Origin: an uncultured bacterium
GTDB taxonomy: Bacteria; Desulfobacterota; GWC2-55-46
Length of the DNA: 64,000 nt
Direction: 5' to 3'
NCBI GenBank assembly: GCA_905339405.1
Contig: CAJPGC010000001.1
Coordinates: 1 to 64,000, forward strand
Position 1 is the stretch's first letter, and each line of letters begins with the position of its first letter. Below the pieces are notes generated by a model, which ran no database searches, was not told where the DNA came from, and saw only the letters and a program-made list of their open reading frames with translations. A program made the position numbers and the translations under genes. Below, piece by piece: positions 56,949-64,000 of this stretch.

Positions 56949-56960
56949 AAAGACTTTTGA

Positions 56961-56990
56961 TTGAAAAAGATTAACCTTTGTTGATATACT
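56961..56990 (+). promoter_or_regulatory. sigma-70 promoter of the AT-rich island
   Basis: TTGAAA (56961-56966), an 18-base spacer and TATACT (56985-56990) lie 50 bases before the first small gene. Confidence 0.65.
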
Positions 56991-57043
56991 TTGAAACACT
57001 ATGAAGACTTTACAAGTGTATGAGGGTTAAGCAGGGGGTAAGG

Positions 57044-57637
57044 ATGAAAAAAAGCGTCATCACATTGTTTATCCTTTTGTTTTCGGTATCTGTGTTTGCG
57101 GAGGATAAAAGCATTTCTGATTACGATGGCCACAATTGGAACACATGGGATTATGCTTATAAATATGGATTCGTGACCGGCTTCATAAATAGCGCGAATT
57201 ATTTTAAGGAAGATATATCGGTTATTTTCCCTGCAATATATAATCAGACAAATAAAGAGAAGGTCAATAAAGTCTACGGGAAATATCCGCGCAACGGAAA
57301 ATCTGTGCGCTTTACGCAGGAAGAGCTTACAGTTATTGAGATGAGCAATAAATCGGACTGTTATTTAAATAGGAATAATCGCGCAGAAGAACTTGCAGTA
57401 TATAATATAAGCAACGCGCAAATAGTGGACGGGTTAAACCAGCTTTATCAAGATTTTAAAAATCAAAACATCCCCCTGAATGATGCCATTTATGTTGTAA
57501 AAAGACAAATAAGCGGTTATTCGCAGGAAGAAATTGAAAGAGTGTTACTGTATTTAAGAAGCGGAAAAAACAATTTAGATGCACTTGAGATTAGAGATGA
57601 AAAGGGCACTTTCTTAAAATATATCCAATTCCCCTAA
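57044..57637 (+). CDS. exported protein, unknown, AT-rich
   Basis: The 197-residue protein has a signal peptide (MKKSVITLFILLFSVSVFAE, cut after FA). The mature domain has WNTWDYAYKYGFVTGFINSANYF near its start and a single Cys in SDCYLN. Its composition is much lower in GC than the chromosome. I recognise no family; the 'YGFVTGFINS' part recalls Rap1a/Tai-type exported proteins, only weakly. It heads a set of four small co-oriented genes. Confidence 0.6.
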   Translation: MKKSVITLFILLFSVSVFAEDKSISDYDGHNWNTWDYAYKYGFVTGFINSANYFKEDISVIFPAIYNQTNKEKVNKVYGKYPRNGKSVRFTQEELTVIEMSNKSDCYLNRNNRAEELAVYNISNAQIVDGLNQLYQDFKNQNIPLNDAIYVVKRQISGYSQEEIERVLLYLRSGKNNLDALEIRDEKGTFLKYIQFP

Positions 57638-57650
57638 CGAAGGTTTTTTT

Positions 57651-57890
57651 ATGCGCCTTTTCATTCTCATCCTTTTCGCCTTGCTCATACTTGCCGCCCC
57701 CGTTGACGCGGCCCGAAAGAGCAGTTATAGTACGCCTAAGCTCCAGAAGGGCTATGCGAAGAAAAGCGGGGGATATGTTGCCCCGCATTACAAGACCACC
57801 CCGAACAGAACCCAGCGCGATAATTACAGCACAAAGGGCAATACAAACCCCTACACCGGGAAGAAAGGCACGAAGCCCCTCGAAAGGTAA
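57651..57890 (+). CDS. small exported protein with Y-x-TKGN-x-NPYTGKxGT motif
   Basis: The 79-residue protein has a signal peptide (MRLFILILFALLILAAPVDA). Its basic mature part is KKSGGYVAPHYKTTPN followed by NYSTKGNTNPYTGKKGT. The latter motif recurs in many small exported proteins, often of plasmid or phage-associated origin; its function is unknown. It lies 13 bases after the preceding gene. Confidence 0.7.
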   Translation: MRLFILILFALLILAAPVDAARKSSYSTPKLQKGYAKKSGGYVAPHYKTTPNRTQRDNYSTKGNTNPYTGKKGTKPLER

Positions 57891-57893
57891 GGC

Positions 57894-58085
57894 ATGGATG
57901 ATTTTCTAAAGTGCCTCATATTCGTCGTTATCAGTATGTTCCTGCGCCATGTATTCAGGCCGGGCAATCATGCTGCGCCCGAACCGGTACAGACTATCTC
58001 AGTATCAGCCCATACCTTATTAGGCAACGAACAGGCGATCGTCACACAGGTAGAGTATTTAAAGTTTGCTGTGAGGAGATTATGA
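57894..58085 (+). CDS. small membrane protein
   Basis: The 63-residue protein has one N-terminal helix (LKCLIFVVISMFLRHVF) and a soluble tail. AAAGGTAAGG precedes the ATG. Its stop overlaps the next ATG (ATGA), supporting real translation. Confidence 0.55.
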   Translation: MDDFLKCLIFVVISMFLRHVFRPGNHAAPEPVQTISVSAHTLLGNEQAIVTQVEYLKFAVRRL

Positions 58086-58513
58086 AAAAAAGAATTGCTC
58101 TGTTCTTCATACTTATTAGCTCAACTGCTTACGCGGGTGGCGTTGATTATGGATTAATTCAAAATCTGCCGAATGCCTACAGTCAAGGACAGGAACAAGC
58201 TGAGCGCATAAAGCAAATGCAGTTACAAAATCAGATGATGCAGATGAATTTGGAGAGGCAAAATAGAGGGCGACAAGAATCTGACAAGGCCGATAAAGCA
58301 TTTCAGGATGGATATGATGCAGGTTATAAACAAGGCTTTGATACGGCTATGGTCTTTAACCAAATGACCATTGAAGAGCTTAGAGTTATGAGAGAAAATA
58401 TTACAGAAAAATACTCGCCACAATCCGCGAAATATCAGGAGCTGATACCCTTAATCGATTGGCGAATCGGGCAAATTGAGAAAATCAAGAATACTTCTGT
58501 AAGCCCAAAATAG
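58082..58513 (+). CDS. exported protein with Gln/Met-rich helix
   Basis: The 143-residue protein has a signal peptide (MKKRIALFFILISSTAYAGG). A Q/M-rich predicted coiled coil follows (about 45-72, QMQLQNQMMQMNLERQNRGR), then a DGYDAGYKQGFDTAM segment. AGGAG lies upstream. It is the last gene of the AT-rich set; the set has no known partner genes. Confidence 0.65.
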   Translation: MKKRIALFFILISSTAYAGGVDYGLIQNLPNAYSQGQEQAERIKQMQLQNQMMQMNLERQNRGRQESDKADKAFQDGYDAGYKQGFDTAMVFNQMTIEELRVMRENITEKYSPQSAKYQELIPLIDWRIGQIEKIKNTSVSPK

Positions 58514-58573
58514 AGCCACGGACAGTACAAAGAGGCCAAAAAAACTGGCACAACAATAAATTTGTGAGCATAT

Positions 58574-58607
58574 AGCCGCTTACCCGAAAGGGAGGCGGCT
58601 TTTTTAT
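58574..58607 (+). terminator. intrinsic terminator of the AT-rich set
   Basis: The stem AGCCGC(T)TACCC / GGGAGGCGGCT has a GAAA loop and a T run. Confidence 0.8.
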
Positions 58608-58673
58608 TGCCTCTGCCAGGTCTTCTAAAAGCAGCTTTATTGTTAAACTGGATACCAATTATCTTTTTACAAT

Positions 58674-58704
58674 AAAAAGGGCTACGGAAATCCCGTAACC
58701 CCTT
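58674..58704 (-). terminator. terminator of the tRNA-Pro/tRNA-Arg transcript
   Basis: On the minus strand the stem GGGGTTACGGG / CCGTAGCCC is followed by TTTTTATTG. It lies nine bases after the tRNA-Arg 3' end. Confidence 0.8.
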
Positions 58705-58712
58705 GTTTTTCT

Positions 58713-58789
58713 TGGTGCGCCTGACTGGATTCGAACCAGTGGCCTACTGCTTAGAAGGCAGTTGCTCTATCCAGCTGAGCTACAGGCGC
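58713..58789 (-). tRNA. tRNA-Arg (TCT)
   Basis: The 77-base cloverleaf has the loop CTTCTAA (anticodon TCT) and encoded CCA. It lies downstream of tRNA-Pro on the same strand, separated by a tail element. Confidence 0.95.
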
Positions 58790-58813
58790 GTATTTAAAAA
58801 AAGAAAAAATTAT

Positions 58814-58950
58814 TGGCCGGGGCGAGAGGATTCGGCCTCGTTCGTCGGTTCCCGCCTTCTCTCTCCGGCCGGACCGCCTTGCTTCCGGCCTGCCTCCCGG
58901 CAGGCCTTCTCCTCGCGCTGCTCGGCGCTCGGCGGTTTTCGAATCCTGTC
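58814..58950 (-). repeat. tRNA-tail element, Pro copy
   Basis: Read on the minus strand, the element begins with GACAGGATTCGAAAA, an inverted copy of the tRNA-Pro T-arm. It carries the shared core (CGCCGAGCA, GCGAGGA, GACGAACGAG) and ends with a second copy of the tRNA-Pro 3' end (58834-58814, against 58987-58967, one mismatch in the overlap). It has the same order of parts as the fMet element at 195-331. Confidence 0.75.
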
Positions 58951-58966
58951 GATTCCGATGTAAAAC

Positions 58967-59043
58967 TGGTCGGGGCGAGAGGATTCGAACCTCCGGCCCT
59001 CTGCTCCCAAAGCAGATGCGCTACCAGGCTGCGCTACGCCCCG
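58967..59043 (-). tRNA. tRNA-Pro (TGG)
   Basis: The cloverleaf has the loop TTTGGGA (anticodon TGG), acceptor CGGGGCG / CGCCCCG and encoded CCA. Confidence 0.95.
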
Positions 59044-59129
59044 ATACGGGTGCCCTGAGATGAAGTTTTTGGAGGCATCCGGAAAAAGATTAAATCATAT
59101 CGTCTTTCTGTTTTCAAGAGCTTCACAAA

Positions 59130-59160
59130 TAAAAAAGGCCGGGGCTTGTGCCCGCGGCCT
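59130..59160 (-). terminator. terminator of the cytochrome c gene
   Basis: On the minus strand a GC stem (GGCCGCGGGC / GCCCCGGCC, imperfect) is followed by TTTTTTATTTG. Confidence 0.7.
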
Positions 59161-59184
59161 CATAAGCTGTTTCTGTTTGCCGTT

Positions 59185-59514
59185 CTACTTCGCCCAGGTC
59201 TTGAGCTGGGTGACTACGGCCTTTATCTCGTCGTCGTTGAGGGTCTGCTTGGGCATGCCGATGGCGAACTGCTTGTACTTCTTCTCGGCCCCGTTGCGCC
59301 CGTTCTTTATGACCTGTGCGATGTCGGTCTCCGAGCTGCTCTGGATGAACGAGTTGCCTTTGAAGGCCGGGGCCATGGCGGAGCCTGCGCCGTCCTGTCC
59401 GTGACACGAAGAGCACTTCGTCTTGAAGATGGCAGCCCCGTCAGCCGCGAGGGCGGGCGCGCTAAAGGCGAGCGCCGCCGCAAAAGCCAGTCCCATTACT
59501 ATGAATCTTTTCAT
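59185..59514 (-). CDS. small class I cytochrome c
   Basis: The 109-residue protein has a signal peptide ([20 protein letters not shown], cut after ALA). A single heme site CSSCH is at about residues 34-38, and Met in AIGMPKQTL is the likely sixth ligand. It is a periplasmic electron carrier of the c5/c551 type and could be the donor to the NorCB reductase; that link is inference. Ribosome site AGGAGG. Confidence 0.93.
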   Translation of the reverse strand: MKRFIVMGLAFAAALAFSAPALAADGAAIFKTKCSSCHGQDGAGSAMAPAFKGNSFIQSSSETDIAQVIKNGRNGAEKKYKQFAIGMPKQTLNDDEIKAVVTQLKTWAK

Positions 59515-59723
59515 TTTGCATCCTCCTGTAGTGTTGTTTTTGCGGGCCGCGCCCGCTTGCAGGCGGCATAAGCCGCTGGCTTCATACGAGCTTTTAAAAG
59601 GGTCGAATGATGGCTTTCAGATAACAAGTATATACCCTTTTTGGGATTCTGCAGGGCCATGCGCATTTTTTTGTCCGTCTTTTCGCCCCTTTTCCAGTAC
59701 CCGTAGCGCGTGCCAGAATTCCC

Positions 59724-59759
59724 TTGACACTAATCCGGTTTTTGTATACTGTATACAAA
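59724..59759 (+). promoter_or_regulatory. mdh promoter with a GntR-type palindrome
   Basis: TTGACA (59724-59729) is followed by a -10-like TATACT (59745-59750) or TACTGT (59747-59752). A perfect 19-base palindrome, TTTGTATACTGTATACAAA (59741-59759), covers the -10. Its TTGTATAC/GTATACAA half-sites resemble FadR-type GntR operators, so it suggests repression. The remainder of the 459-base gap (59515-59973) holds no gene. Confidence 0.6.
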
Positions 59760-59973
59760 GAAAAGGGCGCGCGCGTAAAAGCCGGGCTTTTTATAATCAA
59801 CCCCTTAAAGCCCTTATATTTTTCCCGGCTTGCGGCCCCTTCGTTCCAGCCCGTATTCTTTCGGTTTTTTTGATTGCTGTTGAAAATGAGAGCGTCTTTC
59901 TGGTACCCTGCTTGAAAAAAAGGGGAGCCGGAAAGGCCGTTTTCTGTCGATTCCCCCTGTTAAGGAGGTCAAG

Positions 59974-60909
59974 TTGGCCCGGAAGAAGATAACAGTAGTC
60001 GGTGCCGGCAACGTGGGCGCTCATACCGCGCTCTGGGTGGCTACCAAAGAGCTCGGAGACGTCGTACTCCTCGATATCGTCGAGGGCGTACCTCAGGGGA
60101 AGGCCCTGGATCTCATGGAAGCTTCCCCGGTGGAGTGTTTCGACTCCAGCGTGAGGGGCACTAACGATTATAAAGACACCGCTGGCTCGGACGTGGTAAT
60201 CGTGACCGCGGGCATCCCCAGGAAGCCGGGCATGTCCAGGAGCGACCTCATCAACACGAACGTCGGCATCCTTAAGGCGGTCGTCGAGAACGTGGCGAAG
60301 CACTCGCCGGACGCACACCTCCTCATCGTAACAAACCCCCTTGACGTAATGGTATACGCCGCGTGGAAGTTCAGCGGTTTCGCTCCCAATAAGGTGATGG
60401 GCCTTTCCGGCGCCCTCGACGGCTCCAGGATGCGCTCTTTCATCGCGATGGAGCTTGGCGTGTCCATGCAGGACGTCCACGCGATGGTCATAGGCGGACA
60501 CGCCGACGAGATGGTGCCCCTCACGAGGTACGCGACCGTCTCCGGCATACCAGTCACCCAGCTCATAGAAAAGGACAGGCTCTCCGCGATAATGGAGAGG
60601 ACCAAGAAGGCTGGCGGAGAGATAGTTGCGCTCCTCAAGACCGGCAGCGCGTACTACGCCCCTTCGGCGGCCGTCGCCGAGATGTGCGAGGCGATAATAA
60701 AGGACAAGAAGAGGGTCATGCCCTGCGCGGCCTACTGCAACGGCCAGTACGGAGTTGACGGCATGTTCATCGGCGTGCCCGTGGTCGTCGGCGGCAACGG
60801 CGCCGAGAAGATAATAGAGATAGAGCTGGACGCCTCCGAGAAGGGCGCGTTTATGAACTCGGTCGGGGCCGTCAAGGGCCTCATAGCCGAGCTTGATCTT
60901 GGCAAGTAA
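59974..60909 (+). CDS. mdh: malate dehydrogenase
   Basis: The 311-residue protein is of the LDH-like MDH group: nucleotide motif VVGAGNVGAHTA, TAGIPRKPGMSRSDLI with the substrate arginine, TNPLDVMVYAAW, and catalytic GGHADEMVPL. It interconverts malate and oxaloacetate with NAD. The start is TTG 59974 behind a strong AAGGAGG site. It heads an operon with fumarase and Hdr genes. Confidence 0.96.
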   Translation: MARKKITVVGAGNVGAHTALWVATKELGDVVLLDIVEGVPQGKALDLMEASPVECFDSSVRGTNDYKDTAGSDVVIVTAGIPRKPGMSRSDLINTNVGILKAVVENVAKHSPDAHLLIVTNPLDVMVYAAWKFSGFAPNKVMGLSGALDGSRMRSFIAMELGVSMQDVHAMVIGGHADEMVPLTRYATVSGIPVTQLIEKDRLSAIMERTKKAGGEIVALLKTGSAYYAPSAAVAEMCEAIIKDKKRVMPCAAYCNGQYGVDGMFIGVPVVVGGNGAEKIIEIELDASEKGAFMNSVGAVKGLIAELDLGK

Positions 60910-60927
60910 CTGTAGAGGGGTTCTGCT

Positions 60928-61764
60928 TTGAGGCAGGTTTCAGTAAAAGACATAACGAAAAAGGTCAGGGACCTTTGCATATCGGCGGCCTGCGACCTCG
61001 AGCCGGACGTCGCTTCGGCCATAAGGTCGGCCCTCGATAAGGAAGAGTCGGCCCTCGGCAAGGAAGTCCTCGGCCAGATAGTCGAGAACTTCGAGATCGC
61101 CGGGCGCGAGCACCTTCCCATGTGCCAGGACACCGGCATATCGGTCTTTTTCGTCGAGATAGGCAGGGAAGTGGCCCTCGACGGTTCGCTCGAAGAGGCT
61201 GTGAACGAGGGCGTGCGCCAGGGATATAAAGAAGGCTACCTGAGAAAATCGGTCTGCCATCCCTTGAAGAGGATAAACACCGGCGATAACACCCCGGCCA
61301 TCATACACACCGCCATCGTCGAGGGCGGCAAAGTAAAGATAAAGATAGCCCCCAAGGGCGCTGGAAGCGAGAACATGAGCCGTCTTAAGATGCTCAAGCC
61401 CGCAGAAGGCGTCGAGGGCATTAAGGCGTTCGTCATCGAGACCGTGAAGGAAGCCGGTGGAAACCCGTGCCCTCCCATAGTGCTCGGCGTGGGCATCGGC
61501 GGCAGCTTCGAGAAGTGCGCCATACTCGCGAAAAAAGCGCTCCTTCGCCCGCTCGGCACGCAGAACCCGGACAACGAGTTGAATGCGCTCGAGCAGGAGC
61601 TTTTAGGAAAGATAAACGACCTGGGCATAGGCCCGATGGGCTTCGGCGGGCGCATCACCGCCCTGGCCGTTCACGTCGAGGCGAGCCCGTGCCATATCGC
61701 AAGCCTCCCGGTGGCCGTTAACATCCAGTGCCACGCTGACAGGCACAAGGAAGTCGAGATCTGA
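60928..61764 (+). CDS. class I fumarate hydratase, alpha subunit
   Basis: The 278-residue Fe-S hydro-lyase alpha part has the cluster cysteine in MCQDTGISVFF, CHPLKRINTGDNTPA and GSFEKCAILAKKALLR. It hydrates fumarate to malate with the beta subunit encoded next. The start is TTG 60928. The two-gene form replaces the single-chain fumarase of E. coli. Confidence 0.94.
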   Translation: MRQVSVKDITKKVRDLCISAACDLEPDVASAIRSALDKEESALGKEVLGQIVENFEIAGREHLPMCQDTGISVFFVEIGREVALDGSLEEAVNEGVRQGYKEGYLRKSVCHPLKRINTGDNTPAIIHTAIVEGGKVKIKIAPKGAGSENMSRLKMLKPAEGVEGIKAFVIETVKEAGGNPCPPIVLGVGIGGSFEKCAILAKKALLRPLGTQNPDNELNALEQELLGKINDLGIGPMGFGGRITALAVHVEASPCHIASLPVAVNIQCHADRHKEVEI

Positions 61765-61765
61765 G

Positions 61766-62326
61766 ATGAGTGAACCGGTAAGGATAAGCGCGCCGTTGAC
61801 GGACGCGGTCGTAGAAAAGCTCAAGGCCGGGGACAAGGTACTCATAACCGGCGTCATGTACACGGCGAGGGACGCCGCCCACAAGAGGTTAATAGAGCTC
61901 CTCAACGCCGGTAAAGAGTTGCCTTTGGACCTGAAGGGGCAGATAATCTACTACGTCGGCCCCACGCCCGAGAAGCCCGGGGAGGTAATAGGCTCGGCCG
62001 GGCCCACGACCAGCGGCAGGATGGACGCCTACACCCCGAGGCTCATCGAGTTGGGCCTGAAGGGCATGGTCGGCAAGGGCGCCAGGAGCAAGGAAGTCCG
62101 CGATTCGATAATAGCCCACAAGGCCGTTTACATGGCCGCCGTGGGAGGCGCTGCCGCGCTCATAAGGCGCTCCATAAAGAAGGCCGAGATAATAGCTTAT
62201 GAAGATTTGGGCCCTGAGGCCATAAGAAGGCTCGAAGTGGTGGACTTCCCTGCCATCGTGGTCAATGACGTCCACGGCGGCGACTTGTTCCTCCAGGGAG
62301 TGGAGAAGTTCAGGAGGGTGTCTTGA
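61766..62326 (+). CDS. class I fumarate hydratase, beta subunit
   Basis: The 186-residue beta part starts with VRISAPLTDAVVEKLKAGDKV and TGVMYTARDAAHKR. It has YYVGPTPEKPGEVIGSAGPTTSGRMD, the substrate loop, and ends EKFRRVS. Its stop overlaps the TTG start of hdrC, so translation is coupled. Confidence 0.95.
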   Translation: MSEPVRISAPLTDAVVEKLKAGDKVLITGVMYTARDAAHKRLIELLNAGKELPLDLKGQIIYYVGPTPEKPGEVIGSAGPTTSGRMDAYTPRLIELGLKGMVGKGARSKEVRDSIIAHKAVYMAAVGGAAALIRRSIKKAEIIAYEDLGPEAIRRLEVVDFPAIVVNDVHGGDLFLQGVEKFRRVS

Positions 62327-62730
62327 AGATAAGGCTTGGCAACGAGGACATACAGAGCGCTTCGGTCAGGAGGCTCGAGCGCATAACGGGCGAGGACGTC
62401 AAGAGGTGCTACCAGTGCGGCAATTGCTCCGGCGGCTGCCCGGTCTCCTACGCGATGGAGATACCTCCCACGAAAGTGATGAGGTTTTTGCAGCTCGGCA
62501 ACATTGAAGAGGTCCAGAACGCCAACTCGATGTGGCTCTGCGTGGGCTGCCTCCAGTGCTATTCGAGGTGTCCGCAGGGAGTAAGCGTGGCGGCCATACT
62601 CGAGGGCATGAGGCAGGAGACGTTGAGGAAGGGCGAGAGCAGGACAGAGGTAAAGGAAGTGCCCTTCCCGTTCCTCAAGAAGGCGCCGCAGCAGGCCATA
62701 GTCTGCGGGTTCCGCAAATTCGTCGGTTAA
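62323..62730 (+). CDS. hdrC: HdrC-like 4Fe-4S protein
   Basis: The 135-residue protein has two ferredoxin motifs, CYQCGNCSGGCP and CVGCLQCYSRCP, as in heterodisulfide reductase subunit C. It passes electrons between HdrA and HdrB. The start TTG 62323 overlaps the fumarase stop. The hdrB gene follows after 29 bases. Confidence 0.92.
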   Translation: MKIRLGNEDIQSASVRRLERITGEDVKRCYQCGNCSGGCPVSYAMEIPPTKVMRFLQLGNIEEVQNANSMWLCVGCLQCYSRCPQGVSVAAILEGMRQETLRKGESRTEVKEVPFPFLKKAPQQAIVCGFRKFVG

Positions 62731-62759
62731 TGCGTTCAACTAACTAAGATGGTCTTATA

Positions 62760-63629
62760 ATGAAAATACCCTATTATCCCGGTTGTACCTTAAATACGGT
62801 CGCCAAGCAGTTCGACACTTCCGCGAGGGAGTCGGCCTCATCCGTCGGCTTCGAGATGAAAGAGCTCGCCCAGTGGAACTGCTGCGGCGCTACCTTCCCC
62901 CTTACGCCGGACAACGTCATCGGCCTTACGGCCCCGGCGAAGGTCCTCTCGAATGCGTCCAAAGAGGGAGACACGCTTACCACCCTGTGCGCGGTCTGCT
63001 ACAACGTGTTGAAGAGGACCAACAAGGTCATAAGGGACAACAGGGAAAAAAGGAACGTCATCAACGGCTTCATCGAGGAGGAGTACGACGGCTCCGTCAA
63101 CATACTCCATTACCTCGAAGTGCTCCGCGACAAGGTCGGCTTCGATAAGGTCAAGGCTTCGGTCAAAAGGCCTTTGAAAGGCATAAAGGCCGCGACCTAC
63201 TACGGCTGCATGCTGCTGCGCCCCTTCGAGGACATCGGCATAGACAAGGCCGAGAGGCCGACGATATTCGAAGACCTTCTGGCCGCGCTCGGGGCTGAGC
63301 CCGTCGAGTTCGCCAACAAGATAGAGTGCTGCGGGGCGCACCTCGCCATGAACAACGAAGAGGTCGTCACGACCCTTTCCGGAAAAGTAATGACGTCTGC
63401 GGTGGGAGCGGGCGCGGAGCTTATCGTCACCACCTGCCCCCTCTGCCAGTTCAACCTCGAGAAGAGCCAGCCGAAGGTGGCCGAGGCCGGATCGGGCTAC
63501 AGCCCCGTGCCGGTCATCTACTTCACCCAGGCCCTCGGCCTGGCCCTCGGCCAGGACATTGCAACGCTCGGCTTCGAGAAAAACAGCTCGGATATAATGC
63601 CGCTCCTCAAGAAAAAGGGTATCGCGTAA
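62760..63629 (+). CDS. hdrB: HdrB-like subunit with two CCG domains
   Basis: The 289-residue protein has two complete cysteine-rich CCG units, NCCGATF with LCAVCYN and CCGAHLAMN with CPLCQFN. These bind the non-cubane 4Fe-4S clusters that reduce disulfides in HdrB. In methanogens the substrate is CoM-S-S-CoB; in this bacterium it is unknown. It lies between hdrC and hdrA. Confidence 0.93.
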   Translation: MKIPYYPGCTLNTVAKQFDTSARESASSVGFEMKELAQWNCCGATFPLTPDNVIGLTAPAKVLSNASKEGDTLTTLCAVCYNVLKRTNKVIRDNREKRNVINGFIEEEYDGSVNILHYLEVLRDKVGFDKVKASVKRPLKGIKAATYYGCMLLRPFEDIGIDKAERPTIFEDLLAALGAEPVEFANKIECCGAHLAMNNEEVVTTLSGKVMTSAVGAGAELIVTTCPLCQFNLEKSQPKVAEAGSGYSPVPVIYFTQALGLALGQDIATLGFEKNSSDIMPLLKKKGIA

Positions 63630-63641
63630 AAGAGGTCCAAC

Positions 63642-64000
63642 ATGCCAAGAATCGGCGTATTTGTCTGCCAGTGCGGAAATAACATAGCGGCCACAGTCGA
63701 CACCAAGAAGGTCGCCGAGGAGATGGGCAAGCTCCCCGGCGTCGTCTACACCTGCGACTACAAGTTCATGTGCTCCTCCCCCGGCCAGGAGATGCTCAAG
63801 CAGGCCATCAAGGAGAACAAGCTCGACGGACTCATCGTGTCGGCCTGTTCCCCGCATATGCACGAGAAGACCTTCAGGAAGGCCGCCGAGGCCGCTGGCC
63901 TCAACCCCTACCAGTGCGAGATAACGAACATCCGCGAGCAGTGCTCGTGGGTGCATCACGACAAGACCAAGGCCGCCGGAACCGTGAAGTCCATCGACCT
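63642..64000 (+). CDS. hdrA: HdrA-like flavoprotein, N-terminal part
   Basis: The first 119 residues are present and the gene runs off the window. RIGVFVCQCGNNIAATVD, YTCDYKFMCSSPGQEM, SACSPHMHEKTFR and NIREQCSWVHHD are the typical HdrA N-terminal domain. HdrA bears FAD and may bifurcate electrons. ATG 63642 has AGAGG upstream. Confidence 0.93.
   Translation, partial: MPRIGVFVCQCGNNIAATVDTKKVAEEMGKLPGVVYTCDYKFMCSSPGQEMLKQAIKENKLDGLIVSACSPHMHEKTFRKAAEAAGLNPYQCEITNIREQCSWVHHDKTKAAGTVKSID

Noticed and set aside
56720-56950. 6S RNA at the structured-RNA candidate
   Set aside because: The long closing helix is right in principle, but the open central bubble mimicking a promoter is not convincing and no 6S-like conserved bases were recognised.

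Overview
The window is a GC-rich (high fifties percent by eye), gene-dense bacterial chromosome segment. The mix of a cytochrome-c type NO reductase cluster, HdrABC-like proteins, PEP-CTERM exported proteins, many PAS/GAF/REC signalling proteins and a sigma-54 network fits a Desulfobacterota (deltaproteobacteria-like) lineage. This is inferred from gene content only; no marker phylogeny was run. Two patches are visibly AT-richer and look acquired: the TIR gene (about 400-1500) and a cluster of small exported proteins (about 56950-58520).

Layout. 1-5300: initiator tRNA with an unusual 3' tail element, an orphan TIR protein between REP-like palindromes, a radical SAM/SPASM protein, a GT-C glycosyltransferase and a proline-rich exported protein. 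5389-6524: a manganese (yybP-ykoY) riboswitch controlling a TerC/Alx exporter. 6651-13105: a cytochrome b561-like protein, then the NO reductase cluster (unknown exported protein, norC, norB, norQ, norD) with a CRP/FNR-type operator at its head. 13235-19280: two PEP-CTERM proteins, a chemoreceptor, a cupin, a ferritin-like protein and a lipoprotein. 19391-26801: a ferritin-REC fusion behind a terminated leader, an HD-GYP regulator, DeoC, and a cytochrome b plus two-component operon. 27034-36000: small and stress proteins, rhomboid, NAPRTase, UspA and TatAC. 36049-42157: gyrB with an NYN-cold-shock fusion, a diguanylate cyclase, Rnk and UspA. 42491-48645: tRNA-His and an AddAB-like helicase-nuclease. 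49029-56499: hemerythrin and a large regulatory island (hybrid-PAS kinase, receiver, sigma-54 activator, REC-PilZ, RpoS-like sigma factor, receiver remnant). 56700-59514: a candidate structured RNA, the AT-rich island, tRNA-Arg, tRNA-Pro with a second tail element, and a cytochrome c. 59741-64000: mdh, a two-subunit class I fumarase, then hdrC, hdrB and the start of hdrA.

The most interesting signals are: (1) a two-copy family of elements attached to tRNA genes, each carrying a copy of that tRNA's own 3' end plus an inverted copy of its T-arm; (2) a probable sigma-54 to RpoS cascade in which a clean -24/-12 promoter and an upstream palindrome drive a REC-PilZ/RpoS-like operon directly behind a sigma-54 activator gene; (3) a four-copy nested-palindrome intergenic element, including one between norQ and norD; (4) domain fusions (ferritin-REC, NYN-cold-shock); and (5) several small genes, leaderless promoters and operators described below. 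All calls were made by reading the sequence; no searches or folding programs were run.
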